DNA of 43,018 bases from Prevotella micans DSM 21469 = JCM 16134 (GTDB taxonomy: Bacteria; Bacteroidota; Bacteroidia; Bacteroidales; Bacteroidaceae). Shown piece by piece: positions 16,975 to 26,185 of this stretch. The position numbers and the translations under genes were made by a program. The first letter of the stretch is position 1, and each line of letters opens with the position of its first letter. The stretch covers positions 1 to 43,018 of the forward strand of contig NZ_BAKH01000021.1 of NCBI RefSeq assembly GCF_000614105.1, in the 5' to 3' direction. The notes under the pieces were generated by a model. The model was not told the origin of the DNA. It saw only the letters and a list, made by a program, of their open reading frames with translations, and searched no databases.

Positions 16975-18034
16975 TCTTTTCTATTCTGATAAATTCAATA
17001 ATACGTGTTATAACCTTGGTTGGAGCGAGCCATTGTTCGTAGTATGCTCGGGCGCCCTGTTCCAACTGTTCTCTATATGCTCTGTTCTGGTTTATCTCGA
17101 CCACGGCCTGATAGATTTCTTCGGGAGAGGAAATGAAATGCACGTTCTTGCCATGAATTAATCCTTCGCCGGGCATTTCGCGCTTTAGTGGAGTGGAGAT
17201 TATCGCTTTGCCCATGCACAGATATTCCGCTAACTTCCAGCCGTGGCACTCGCAAACAGATGGCGTGTTGAACACCACGACGCTTTGTTTTGTTTTCTCA
17301 ATGTAGGCATCCATCGACAGGCGATGGTTATAGATAAAATCCTTGTAGAGCTCCTTGTACTTCGGATAGGTTGGCATTTCCTTGAGCGGCGCCTCTCCTT
17401 CGACATAGAACAGTCCGCCTTCAATCTCCAGTCCGGCCTGCTTACAAGCTTTCAGGAACTCGCCCCGATACATGTTCGTGTCGGTCGAGGCGAACTCATT
17501 ATACCATAGCGTGGAGGCATGAAAGACGTAATTCGGACGAACGGCAGCCGCCCTTTCGTAGGCCTTCAATGAACGCCGTCTGATGTATGGGTAAACGTAG
17601 GTTTGCACGTATCTGCTAAGCGGAACGTTGGAGCGTCTGCAACCTTTCAGATAGTTTTTCAGGCCGAACCAACCCAGGCCGATTGCGCTTCTGTTTCTCA
17701 ATCCGAACTCCGGTCCTGTGACAATCAGCTTCGGATATTTCGAGGTCTCTCCCGGAGCCACGTTCACTTTGCCATAAACGTCGGCCCATTCGTATTTGTC
17801 GGCCTCGATGGTTGCAACGTCTTTTATGTCGAGGAAGACTTTGTGTTCAGTTCCGTTGTCTTCAACAAGAATGAATTGCATACCGGCGCCGAACTGCTCG
17901 TTTGTGTTGCATTCCAAGTCTAAGAACGGGCCGACGCTGTAGCTTATGTTTCTGCTGCCGAAGAGTCGATACAGGCCCAGTCTGTAGAAAGACGAATACC
18001 GGTATTCCACTCGGGGGTCGATGATGATTCTCAT
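16949..18034 (-). CDS. putative GT-B glycosyltransferase
   Basis: A 361-residue protein that I place among GT-B-like glycosyltransferases from its C-terminal part: [26 protein letters not shown] (motif [12 protein letters not shown]) is a donor-binding helix-loop, followed by [14 protein letters not shown] and a final amphipathic helix. The N-terminal half has no motif I recognise. Its upstream side is about 1.05 kb of repeat DNA, so it is the first gene after an interruption of the operon. Sugar specificity is unknown. Confidence 0.7.
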   Translation of the reverse strand: MRIIIDPRVEYRYSSFYRLGLYRLFGSRNISYSVGPFLDLECNTNEQFGAGMQFILVEDNGTEHKVFLDIKDVATIEADKYEWADVYGKVNVAPGETSKYPKLIVTGPEFGLRNRSAIGLGWFGLKNYLKGCRRSNVPLSRYVQTYVYPYIRRRSLKAYERAAAVRPNYVFHASTLWYNEFASTDTNMYRGEFLKACKQAGLEIEGGLFYVEGEAPLKEMPTYPKYKELYKDFIYNHRLSMDAYIEKTKQSVVVFNTPSVCECHGWKLAEYLCMGKAIISTPLKREMPGEGLIHGKNVHFISSPEEIYQAVVEINQNRAYREQLEQGARAYYEQWLAPTKVITRIIEFIRIEKNGKGTYKF

Positions 18035-18170
18035 TTTTAGTCTTTAATATTTGAGGTGAAAGTTCTGCCGCCCCGTCGGTCGGGGAGTTGCGCCCCTGCC
18101 TGCGTTCCGTCGCCCCATTGCGTCTCTGGATTGTACGGTCAGCCTGCGCCATTGTGGCCCTGGATTGTAC

Positions 18171-18311
18171 GGTCTGATTACATTCCGTCGCCCCTTTGGG
18201 GCTCCATTTGATTGGGGCGTTTCCGTTTACAGGGGTTCCGCCTTGTCGGGTTCCACCGCCTGCCTGCGGTCTGTCGCCCCGTCGGGGCTCACCGGGGTCG
18301 GCTGTTATCTC
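18171..18311. repeat. composite GC-rich element, copy 1
   Basis: Direct counterpart of 18902-19034. Both share CATTCCGTCGCCC, the block CTCCATTTGATTGGGGCG, then TTTCCGTTTACAGGGGTT, CTGCCTG(C/T)GGTCTGT and GGGGTCGGCTGTTATC. Differences are scattered substitutions and small indels. Confidence 0.8.
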
Positions 18312-18538
18312 CGCTAGGAACGACACTTGCTCTCCGCTAGGAACGGCACTTGCTCTTCGCTAGGAACGGCACTTGCTCTTCGCTAGGAACGACGATTGCC
18401 CACTCGTCGAAACGATGATTGCCCGCTCGTTGGGTTGACATTTATCATTTAGGTTGAACGACATTTATCACTTAAGTTAGACGACGGTTGCCGTTCAAGT
18501 TAGACGACGATTGACGCTTAAATTGAGCGGCAGAACCC
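18312..18538. repeat. 23-bp tandem array, about 10 units
   Basis: Units begin at 18312, 18335, 18358 and 18381 (CGCTAGGAACG...CTTGCTC) and continue in register at 23-bp steps: the GATTGCC, TTTATC, GGTTGCC and GATTGAC ends fall at 18400, 18423, 18446, 18469, 18492 and 18515. Sequence drifts along the array while the period stays exact. Confidence 0.85.
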
Positions 18539-18547
18539 CGTAGGGGT

Positions 18548-18788
18548 GGCAAGACCACAGGCAGGTGGTGGAGCGACAGCGGAACCCCTGTAAACGGAAC
18601 CACCCGAAATGGGGAACCCCGTAGGGGTGGCAAGACCACAGGCAGGCGGTGGAGCGATAGCGGAACCCCTGTAAACGGAACCATCGCGGATGGGGAACCC
18701 CGTAGGTGGCAAGACCACAGGCAGGTGGTGGAGCGATAGCGGAACCCCTGTAAACGGAACCACCCGAAACGGGGAACCCCGGAGGGGT
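18548..18788. repeat. three tandem units of about 81 bp
   Basis: GGCAAGACCACAGGCAGG starts at 18548, 18629 and 18708 (spacing 81 and 79). Each unit carries GTAAACGGAACCA and GGGGAACCCC. The same words occur in reverse complement in the composite elements on either side, so the three units are inverted relative to them. Confidence 0.88.
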
Positions 18789-18901
18789 GACGGACACCAT
18801 CAATCGCCCGTCACGTTCCGCCCGTCGCATGCACTCTCCATTTCTCTCCATTTCTCTCCATTTCCCCGCGCTCCTCTGTTGCCCCGCCGTTCGGGGTTGC
18901 G

Positions 18902-19034
18902 CTATCTGACCACATTCCGTCGCCCTTTCAGGGCTCCATTTGATTGGGGCGTTTCCGTTTACAGGGGTTGCGCTATCGCTCCACCACCTGCCTGTGGTCT
19001 GTTGCCCCGTCGGGGCTCGCTGGGGTCGGCTGTT
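18902..19034. repeat. composite GC-rich element, copy 2
   Basis: Second copy of the element described at 18171-18311, in the same orientation, and followed like it by a few bases related to the 23-bp unit (ACTGCCCACTCGTCGAA at about 19050). Confidence 0.8.
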
Positions 19035-19085
19035 ATCCTCCACTCGGGGGCGGCGACTGCCCACTCGTCGAAGCGATAATTACTC

Positions 19086-20039
19086 TCACTTTTTAACTCC
19101 GTCTCTAATTCTTAAAGTTAGGTAGTAGAGTGGCCTGATATTGTAATATAAGAAGGCCAACAGTTTTAGTTTTGCGGGGCGATTATCTTTCGCAAGCGGT
19201 TCGTTTTTATACGAAGAGAGGCTTTTGTATTTCAGAAAGATTTGTTTTAATGGATGTTTGCAATTCTCCATCCAAGGGCGATTGGCTACGCCTGCGGTGA
19301 AATGAATAAATACCGGGTTCTTTTTGCCGTCTTCCATTTCCTCTTCGGTATAGAAAGGGGTCTGCTTGAAGCTAGAGTATGGAAATACAAAGAAGTTGGT
19401 AACCATATTGTAGTTTACCGGGAGAACGTATTTCTTATTGCAAACGGCGTTTATTAATCCTTGGTCGTGATGATAGACTTTCCCATTGTGCGCCAAAAGA
19501 TAATCCAGTATTTTCCGTTCCATACCCTCTTGTCGCCAAAGAGCCAGATTGATTAAAAGGAAGCCCGAATTCAGATAGATATCATTCTTTTTCAATCCAA
19601 TAGCAGATTTTGCATAGGGAAGAACATCATCAAGTACGCCTGCTACATGATAGTCTCTTAAATCCATAGTCCATAGATGGGAAAGACTTCCATTTACGAC
19701 GGCATCGGTGTCAAGATAAAGAATCTTATCTATATCATTCGAGACTATTGTCTCTAAGAACAATCGAGAGTATGCACTAATGGAAATGGTTGGAGGGACC
19801 GACACCCCGAGTCTCTTTTGAATATCGCTTATATCGTAGATCTCTAAATAGCCTCTGTTTTGAGGGATATGTTTTTTTATTTCGTTCAGGGTTTCATCAT
19901 CAATTCCGTTCGACAATAAATGCACGGTTATGTCTTTGAAGTCCGGGTTATTGTCGAACAACGAAACGATGAGAATAGAAACGAACTTCGCATAATTATC
20001 ATCGGATGCTAATGCTACATGTAAGTGTTGATTGGTCAT
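19086..20039 (-). CDS. glycosyltransferase family 8
   Basis: A 317-residue retaining glycosyltransferase of the GT8 (LgtC/RfaJ-like) family. It begins with LHVALASDDNYAKFVSIL. The metal-binding DxD is KILYLDTDAVV (Asp110, Asp112), and LNSGFLLINLALWR (near 160) and HDQGLINAVC (near 195) are family marks. It would transfer glucose or galactose, usually from a UDP donor. It is the last gene before the 1.05-kb repeat region. The 75 bases upstream, before the next gene, hold nothing recognisable. Confidence 0.9.
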   Translation of the reverse strand: MTNQHLHVALASDDNYAKFVSILIVSLFDNNPDFKDITVHLLSNGIDDETLNEIKKHIPQNRGYLEIYDISDIQKRLGVSVPPTISISAYSRLFLETIVSNDIDKILYLDTDAVVNGSLSHLWTMDLRDYHVAGVLDDVLPYAKSAIGLKKNDIYLNSGFLLINLALWRQEGMERKILDYLLAHNGKVYHHDQGLINAVCNKKYVLPVNYNMVTNFFVFPYSSFKQTPFYTEEEMEDGKKNPVFIHFTAGVANRPWMENCKHPLKQIFLKYKSLSSYKNEPLAKDNRPAKLKLLAFLYYNIRPLYYLTLRIRDGVKK

Positions 20040-20114
20040 TACATAATAATTTATTGGGGGAACGAACCTTTGGATAGCGCCGTCATAATTTATTTCGGAG
20101 CCCTCTTGGAAGGT

Positions 20115-20996
20115 TTACGAACCATTATTATTTAGAATTCGGATGTCGTTCAAATGCAGAAGCAATCCTAACGGGAATGCCCACCACCAAAGGGGCGACA
20201 CGCTGGGCTTGCTTTTGCTCGGCGTGCTGCAGAGCCTAAATCGCCAATAATTGATGGCGGCTCTCGTTTTGATACGTAGCGGAAGGTTGTGTGTGAGCAT
20301 CTCCGAGTAGGTCATCATGCTGAGCGTTGGACTTTGCATTCTGTTGGCCGTTATGTTGGCCGTTATTCCGGTGGGCTGATAATCGGCCGTATAGACTGCC
20401 CGGTTCAGGAAGCGCATTTTATATTTCCTGGAAATGCGGAACCACACCAGCACCTCCGGACAGAACTTCTCTCCTTCTACCTCCGGGAATGGATATTGCT
20501 TTAGGACTCCGGTTCGGAATACTTCTTTCAAATCTCCACAGACATGATATTTGTGGCTTATCTCTGTTGGATGGCAGTTTATAATGTCTTCAGGCAACCC
20601 GGTACCGATTATCTTTCCAGAGAAATCCTGGTCTAATCCGCAAATGCCGGAGAAGGAGTCGTCGTTTCTTATCTTTTCAAACTCTTGGGTGATGATTTGC
20701 AGAGAGTCGTAGGGCAGCAGGTCGTCGCTGTCGGCAATGAAGAACAGTTCTCCCTTTGCTTCTTTAATGCCTCGGTTGATGGCGGTGTGCTTTCCGCCGT
20801 TCTCTTTGTCGATTACGACGATGTTAAAGAAATGGTCTTTGCTTTTGATGTTTGCAAGAACCTCATCGGTAGAGTCGGTGCTGCCGTCGTTGACAATCAG
20901 CCATTCAAAGTCTTTGTAGGTTTGGCTGCACAGACTCGAGTAAAGTCGCTCCAGCGTGTTGGCTCGATTATAAACCGGCGTAAAAACGGTTACCAT
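20115..20996 (-). CDS. glycosyltransferase family 2
   Basis: A 293-residue inverting GT-A glycosyltransferase. The opening VTVFTPVYNRANTLERL, VNDGSTDSTDEV near residue 37 and FIADSDDLLPYD (DxD near 88) define the family. The C-terminus has a hydrophobic stretch with adjoining basic residues that could contact the membrane. It overlaps the polymerase gene upstream by 7 bp, so the two are probably coupled. Substrate unknown. Confidence 0.9.
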   Translation of the reverse strand: MVTVFTPVYNRANTLERLYSSLCSQTYKDFEWLIVNDGSTDSTDEVLANIKSKDHFFNIVVIDKENGGKHTAINRGIKEAKGELFFIADSDDLLPYDSLQIITQEFEKIRNDDSFSGICGLDQDFSGKIIGTGLPEDIINCHPTEISHKYHVCGDLKEVFRTGVLKQYPFPEVEGEKFCPEVLVWFRISRKYKMRFLNRAVYTADYQPTGITANITANRMQSPTLSMMTYSEMLTHNLPLRIKTRAAINYWRFRLCSTPSKSKPSVSPLWWWAFPLGLLLHLNDIRILNNNGS

Positions 20997-22141
20997 ATCT
21001 TATAGAGTTTGTCTTCGTCGTAACGGTGGTCGTATTCGTTTTCCTCCCATATGAAGTCGTCTTCTCTGACGCCGTTGGTAAGGAATGTTTTGTATGGACT
21101 GAGTAGGAGGCCCCAGCTCAATAATATTCGGAAGTAAAGAAGCCCCATAACGCAGAAGGTGAGAATGCGAACCAAACCTCTTTTGGGAGATTTCGCATAG
21201 ATGTTAGCCACCGAAACGGCTATGCCTATCAGGAAATACCAGCTGAACCGCCCACCGTCTGAAAATCGCACAAGAAATATCAGCGTGAACACGAACAGCA
21301 GGGCGATGTTGAGGAAGGCGATGGTTTGCTTGTTTTCTTGCAGCTTTCGATATTGCGACAGAAGAATCCACAGGAAGAACACGGCCTCGATGATGTATTC
21401 AATACGCGCCGAACCTATTCCGGAGAGCGATTGTTCTGTTTTCTGACTGTTGATGTTTTCACCTACGAATTGCATCAGAAATGAGCCGAGAGGAGTTAAT
21501 CCTAAAAGCAAACCGATGACAAAATAGGTTACAACCTGCCTGCGCGTGAATTGTCGGTTTACGACGAAATAGGTTACGCTGAAAAACAGTGCGCTGTTAT
21601 GGAACGAAGTTGCCAATGCCACGATGGCAAAGAACTGTACGGGCTTCCGCTTGATTGCGAATGGAATTGCATACCAGGCTATCAATGCGGCCATGACTTG
21701 GCGCAGATAGGTGAAGGTGAAAAAGTAGAACAAACAGAAGATGATGAAAGAGGCGTATGTGGGGTAGTTGCTGTACTTGATGATATGGCGCCCCAAGATG
21801 GCATATATTATTATCGATGTAACGAAGAGGAATATATATCTGTTCTCCACTACGATGCCGATGAGCACGTTATAGAGTGCATATCCCAACTCAGTGGGGT
21901 TGTAGGTGAACGTGTAGGTATGATTGAAAGGAATGCCTTTTCGAAGGTCTTCCGCGGTGAGGTCGAATATTTCGCCGTAGATATATCCGTCGAAGCCGCC
22001 CAACATGTCGCGCAATGCGCAAAGCAGCATCACGTATATCCACCATACGTATAGCAGCTTGCGATGTTCTTTTTGCTTTTCGGGAGAGGAGTAGAGCAGC
22101 AAAAGAAAGATGAATAAGAAACCGATTAGATATGGAATCAT
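20990..22141 (-). CDS. EpsG/Wzy-like polysaccharide polymerase
   Basis: A 383-residue integral membrane protein with about ten hydrophobic helices. It has the EpsG-type start, helix-loop then WWIYVMLLCALRDMLGGFDGYIY (key part LRDMLGGFDGY), and the long periplasmic-type loop around residues 60-80. It is the only polymerase candidate of the locus, so it probably joins lipid-linked repeat units in the periplasm together with the flippase at 27465-28925. It is flanked by GT2 genes with overlaps or gaps under 10 bp. Sequence divergence in this family is high, so the call rests on topology and context. Confidence 0.78.
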   Translation of the reverse strand: MIPYLIGFLFIFLLLLYSSPEKQKEHRKLLYVWWIYVMLLCALRDMLGGFDGYIYGEIFDLTAEDLRKGIPFNHTYTFTYNPTELGYALYNVLIGIVVENRYIFLFVTSIIIYAILGRHIIKYSNYPTYASFIIFCLFYFFTFTYLRQVMAALIAWYAIPFAIKRKPVQFFAIVALATSFHNSALFFSVTYFVVNRQFTRRQVVTYFVIGLLLGLTPLGSFLMQFVGENINSQKTEQSLSGIGSARIEYIIEAVFFLWILLSQYRKLQENKQTIAFLNIALLFVFTLIFLVRFSDGGRFSWYFLIGIAVSVANIYAKSPKRGLVRILTFCVMGLLYFRILLSWGLLLSPYKTFLTNGVREDDFIWEENEYDHRYDEDKLYKIW

Positions 22142-22148
22142 GCGTGGG

Positions 22149-23111
22149 TTATGTTAGGAGCTTATAAAGCCTGGTGAAAAGAACGAATAGTGTTTTGCGG
22201 TTGGCCAGCAGCAGGAACTTGTTTGTTCTCTGGTGGCTCGTCTTTGGTACGGGATAGAAACCGGCTGTACGATATTTGTTTATGTTTCTTCTTAAATATC
22301 CGGGCGAATAGAAGCGCATCAAACTGTAGAGATGACCGGCTATGCTTTTGTTGAGCATTTCTTTATAGATGCTTGCTCGTTGCTTGTCGTTGCACTGCGC
22401 AATGTCCTTGGCTATGGCCCAGTGTATGGTCAGACTGTCCTGATTTAACTTAACGAGGTTGCGCAGGCTCTGGTCTTTCGATGTTGATGCCTGGTTTGTG
22501 TTGTTATAGTAATATCCGATGTCGGTAAGGCATCTGATATTAATGGCCTTCGGAATAACCTTTAGGTTGAAATAGGCATCTTCCAGGTTCTTCGTTCCGG
22601 CGAGGAAACGGGTTGAACTTATCAGTTCTCTCCGGTAGATTTTGTTCCAAAGGAAGCCCGATGCGTTACCCGAATAGAATTGGATGCCATCGATAGTCTT
22701 CTCTTCGGCATAATCTATACAAGTGTCTGTTCGGTCTTTGAAAACCCGATAATGATTGAAGCAGAACAGTTCTGTTGTGCTGTCGTGTTTCATTACATCG
22801 ACCATCTTTATGAAAAAGTGGGGAACCAATTTGTCGTCGGCATCGACAAACCAAACGAACTCGCCTTTAGCCACGTTTAAGCCAGCGTTTCTTGCGGCAG
22901 ACGCTCCTTGGTTTTCCTGACTTATCAGATGAAGATTTGAATGCTCGTTTGCAAATGCTTGACAAACCATCGGCCCATTGTCTTTGCTCCCATCGTTAAC
23001 GATGATTACTTCGAAGTCGCGCTCGTCGACCTCCGAGCCGTATATGCCGTTCAGACAGTCGGCAACATAGGCTTCGCAATTGTATAGCGGGATGATAAAA
23101 GATAGTGTCAT
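22149..23111 (-). CDS. glycosyltransferase family 2
   Basis: A 320-residue GT-A glycosyltransferase starting MTLSFIIPLYNCEAYVADC. I chose ATG 23111 because it overlaps the upstream stop as ATGA; the open frame extends 20 codons further upstream into the previous gene. VNDGSKDNG and FVWFVDADDKLV carry the nucleotide- and metal-binding motifs. A basic C-terminal tail follows the catalytic domain. Sugar specificity cannot be told. Confidence 0.9.
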   Translation of the reverse strand: MTLSFIIPLYNCEAYVADCLNGIYGSEVDERDFEVIIVNDGSKDNGPMVCQAFANEHSNLHLISQENQGASAARNAGLNVAKGEFVWFVDADDKLVPHFFIKMVDVMKHDSTTELFCFNHYRVFKDRTDTCIDYAEEKTIDGIQFYSGNASGFLWNKIYRRELISSTRFLAGTKNLEDAYFNLKVIPKAINIRCLTDIGYYYNNTNQASTSKDQSLRNLVKLNQDSLTIHWAIAKDIAQCNDKQRASIYKEMLNKSIAGHLYSLMRFYSPGYLRRNINKYRTAGFYPVPKTSHQRTNKFLLLANRKTLFVLFTRLYKLLT

Positions 23112-23947
23112 CTTAGATATAAAGATTTGAGAAATGTTCGGGCGTCCTGATTTCCTAAATGCGGCAGGCAAATAACAGTGTATAGCAGAGTGTAGAACAT
23201 TCTAAGGAGAAAGTAGTTCGCGAATGTTGCGTGTTTACGAAGAATGTAGAAATGACTTTCCATCTTTATGGTCAGCTTCTTGTATGATTCGCCCATGCTC
23301 TGACCTTCCAGATGAACAATTTTCGGAGTATTGATAAGCATTCGCTTGTAGCCTTTCTTCATCATTCTACGCTGCAACTCACCTTCTTCACCATACAGGA
23401 AAATGTTCTCGTCGAACATTCCGGCTTCTGCAATCGCCTCGCGAGGAACAAACATATCGGCCCCGCAAATGCACTCAACTTCTTTGTTGGTGTAGTCGGG
23501 AGCGTAACTCTTCTTATAGAACTTGTCTTTGATGAAATCGCCGACCGTGAACGATGGGAAATAATGGAACGACCCGCTATAACTCCCGTCATCCTTTTGA
23601 AGGTAGCATCCATATATCGCTTTCAGAGCATGCGTTTCGGCATAATCGTAAAACTCCTTGATTGCATTGTTAAGCAACAGAGTGTCTGAGTTAAGGAACA
23701 GTAAATACTTACCCTTTGCATGATTAATCCCGATGTTATTGCCGTAGCCGAAGCCGCCGTTCTTTGCGCTGTATATGTAAACGATATCCCGATTATTCTC
23801 GAACAGCTCCCTTGAGCCGTCGGTTGAGCCATTATCCACAACTATTATCTCATAATCCACACCATGCGTTTTCTCCTTAATACTTTCGATACAATCCCTT
23901 GTCAATCGAAGTGTATTATAGTTCACGATAATTATTGAGACATCCAT
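23108..23947 (-). CDS. glycosyltransferase family 2 (rhamnosyltransferase-like)
   Basis: A 279-residue GT2 protein beginning MDVSIIIVNYNTLRLTRDC. The motifs VDNGSTDGS, FLNSDTLLL and GADMFVPREAI and the ending FLYGEEGELQRRMMKKGY (key FLYGEE) are those of the rhamnosyl- and related transferase group. Two hydrophobic segments near the C-terminus (about residues 240-265) may anchor it. The next gene downstream starts within its stop codon. That it transfers rhamnose is only suggested by similarity. Confidence 0.88.
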   Translation of the reverse strand: MDVSIIIVNYNTLRLTRDCIESIKEKTHGVDYEIIVVDNGSTDGSRELFENNRDIVYIYSAKNGGFGYGNNIGINHAKGKYLLFLNSDTLLLNNAIKEFYDYAETHALKAIYGCYLQKDDGSYSGSFHYFPSFTVGDFIKDKFYKKSYAPDYTNKEVECICGADMFVPREAIAEAGMFDENIFLYGEEGELQRRMMKKGYKRMLINTPKIVHLEGQSMGESYKKLTIKMESHFYILRKHATFANYFLLRMFYTLLYTVICLPHLGNQDARTFLKSLYLR

Positions 23948-23955
23948 TAGGGTAC

Positions 23956-24949
23956 TTATATGTTTATCCGCTTTAGAACCTTACCACCTATTATCGCGGC
24001 ATAGTTCGGGAAATCGCTCTTATACAATCCACTTCCAATAAAGCTGTATATCTCTTCGGCTTCTGAGAGCATATAATAATCAAGGAAGAGTTTGATATTT
24101 CCATCGTCATTATCATCTGCGACATTATCGATGTGTCTTATTTGCCCTGGGATACTATATATAAGGAAGCCTGATCTTAGCTTTCTCCATGAAAACATTG
24201 CTGTCTGTCGATAGTAGATAGCGCTTCGAATTACCATTACATTGTCTTAATTCTTCGATTTTCTTTATACAGCATTCCATAAGTTCGTCAGCAGATTCCT
24301 TATCTAGTTTTTTATATGCCGGATTGTTTTCATTGTCATCTCCCAATAGGTTTAAAAACCTTATATGTATGGCATAGTATGGCATTTTGTTGTCATCCTC
24401 CCTGGTAGTTTTTATTTGATAGAGATTGATTAACTGCTGAAGACGATATCTAGGCTTGAAGAGTTCATCATATAATTCTTTCCAGTCGAAAGATGTTCCG
24501 TATTTCTTGTTTATTCTATCCAGTATGTTATAGCCGAAATAATAATGTACTTCGCCCAGTCGTTTCAGCATTATTCGCCAAGGATACATGAATTCGAAGT
24601 ATCCGATAATCGGTTTCGTTGCTGGATAGTTATAATCGATTTGGCTTTCATCTATCGTCCAGTCGTATCGGTTAGGTTCGAGATAATTGCGCAAATCGAA
24701 AGGATGAGTGAAGGAAAGTTTAAAGTCTTTGCCATGTACTTTGCTCAAAGCGAAGATGGATATGGCACCTTTCATTCTATCGAAGAATCCTCCATGATTC
24801 ATATATCCGTCACACTTAAGAATATAACGATTCTTTGATGGAGACAAGCTGAAATGATATTTCGTCCGAATAAGTTTACGCTCTATATGGAAAACATCAT
24901 ATCTGATCTGCTTAAAGGCATGCCATATATTCTTTAGTTTATTGATCAT
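23956..24949 (-). CDS. putative glycosyltransferase, one-base frameshift near 24175
   Basis: Two overlapping frames together form one protein of about 330 residues starting at ATG 24949 (MINKLKNIWHAFKQIR). The first part carries GGFFDRMKGAISIFAL near residue 50 and YAIHIRFLNLLGD; the second, after the shift, carries SGFLIYSIPGQIRHID and FLDYYMLSEAEEIYSFIGSG (key DYYMLSEAEEIY). An arginine-containing strand followed by a late Asp-Ser-rich end is reminiscent of O-fucosyltransferase or NodZ-like GT-B enzymes, but this is weak. Removing one base near 24175 rejoins the frames. It lies between GT genes of the same operon. Start could also be 25015. Confidence 0.55.
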
Positions 24950-25111
24950 ATTTTGAAGTTGTTGGCACAATAATAATTCTACTAGGTGTATCTGAATTTG
25001 TCTTTGATAGAACATGGTGTTCCAGATAGTTCTTTGTACATACCTAACATATGACGGTACGAATATAGCATCAATATATAATAAATAGTCTTTCTTTAAT
25101 TTTTTACATGC

Positions 25112-26185
25112 TCATTTGATTAGAAAATCACGGAACATCTGGTAAGACTTATTTATATCCAAACTTTGAATAAATTCATTTCCTCTCTTAGCTATATCAT
25201 ACCGTAAAGAGTCTTTCTCTATAAATCTGATAATATTATTTGCTAATTCAGTAGTATCTCCTACATGAGCAACTAGTGCCGTCTTCTCGTTACAGGCCAT
25301 TTCAAGATAGCCTTTATTGTCCGTGCATGCTACAGCACAACCACATTGCATTGCTTCTCCAACAGTGAGTCCCCAACCTTCAACTTTACTGGAGCCAACA
25401 TAAATAGCAGCATTGTTATAGAGTTGATTGAATTGTTCATGGTCGGGACGCTGAATATAGCTATACCAGTTTGGTAAATCAGGCTTTGGAAAGGTTCCGA
25501 ACATGGTTACATGTAGTTCGGGATGCTTCCGTTTCACTATCTCGAAAGCCTTGAATGCTGTTGGTAAATCTTTTCTTTCGTCTTGATGATACATGCAAAT
25601 CACGGAGTGTTTATTTCTTGTTTCGATTTCCCTTTCTAGTTTGAAATTGTTGAAATCGAATCCATTAGGTATAAGAAAAGCCTCTTCTCCTTCTCTGTTT
25701 ACTATGTTTTTGAGCCAATTGGAAATCACGATTTTCTCCATCGGAAACCTATAACTGGCATTCACTTCTTCATCAGTGTATCTCCAATTCTCATAATCTT
25801 GGATGAAATAGACTTGTCTCTTAATATCTTCTGAATGTTTATTCCTTTGGAGAGAAAATGCTGTTTCAATTGCGGTTGCAATCACAACGGCATTACAGTC
25901 GATGTTACAACTATCAAGACACCAAACCCATCGTTGTTTGATTTGTGAGTGAAGGCTGAACCATCTAGGTTTATAAGCTCCAGTGAGCCATCTGTAGATG
26001 AAAATTAATCTGTAGGCTACAGCATGAAGCAAGTCGTACTGGGCATCTTTCTGTACCATTGGATAAACAATTTCAACCTCCACGCCATCCTTAACGAGCC
26101 TGTTGGCATATTCAAAAACTACCTTGAACCCGCCTGCAGGCTCCATACAAGCTCGTGGCATGAGGAAAATCACCTTTTTATTCAT
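25112..26185 (-). CDS. glycosyltransferase family 4
   Basis: A 357-residue GT-B glycosyltransferase. I chose ATG 26185 because it overlaps the upstream stop (ATGA) and gives MNKKVIFLMPRACMEPAGG; an upstream ATG at 26224 would add 13 residues. YFIQDYENWRY near residue 130, IPNGFDFNNF near 180 and VGSSKVEGWGLTVGEAMQCGCAV (E-x7-E motif VEGWGLTVGEA) mark GT4. It resembles rhamnan/mannan-type transferases of capsule loci. The gene is A+T-rich. The 96 bases downstream, before the next gene, hold no recognised signal. Confidence 0.87.
   Translation of the reverse strand: MNKKVIFLMPRACMEPAGGFKVVFEYANRLVKDGVEVEIVYPMVQKDAQYDLLHAVAYRLIFIYRWLTGAYKPRWFSLHSQIKQRWVWCLDSCNIDCNAVVIATAIETAFSLQRNKHSEDIKRQVYFIQDYENWRYTDEEVNASYRFPMEKIVISNWLKNIVNREGEEAFLIPNGFDFNNFKLEREIETRNKHSVICMYHQDERKDLPTAFKAFEIVKRKHPELHVTMFGTFPKPDLPNWYSYIQRPDHEQFNQLYNNAAIYVGSSKVEGWGLTVGEAMQCGCAVACTDNKGYLEMACNEKTALVAHVGDTTELANNIIRFIEKDSLRYDIAKRGNEFIQSLDINKSYQMFRDFLIK

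Larger units (their letters stand above)
18035..19085. repeat. 1.05-kb repeat-filled gap inside the polysaccharide operon
   Basis: There is no credible gene here. The region is built from GC-rich short palindromes (GCCCCGTCGGGGC near 18277 and 19004; CGCCCCTTTGGGGC near 18190), a 23-bp tandem array, three 81-bp units, and two long direct copies of one composite element (about 18171-18311 and 18902-19034). A short 11-bp repeat (TCTCCATTTCT) sits near 18833-18865. No TAnnTTTG promoter was seen on the minus strand, so downstream genes probably depend on read-through. Open frames across it are repetitive and disagree with each other. It resembles clustered REP-like elements. Confidence 0.8.

Noticed and set aside
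18472..19125. Several open frames on both strands in the GC-rich repeat region
   Set aside because: They are translations of 81-bp repeats and palindromes and contradict one another.
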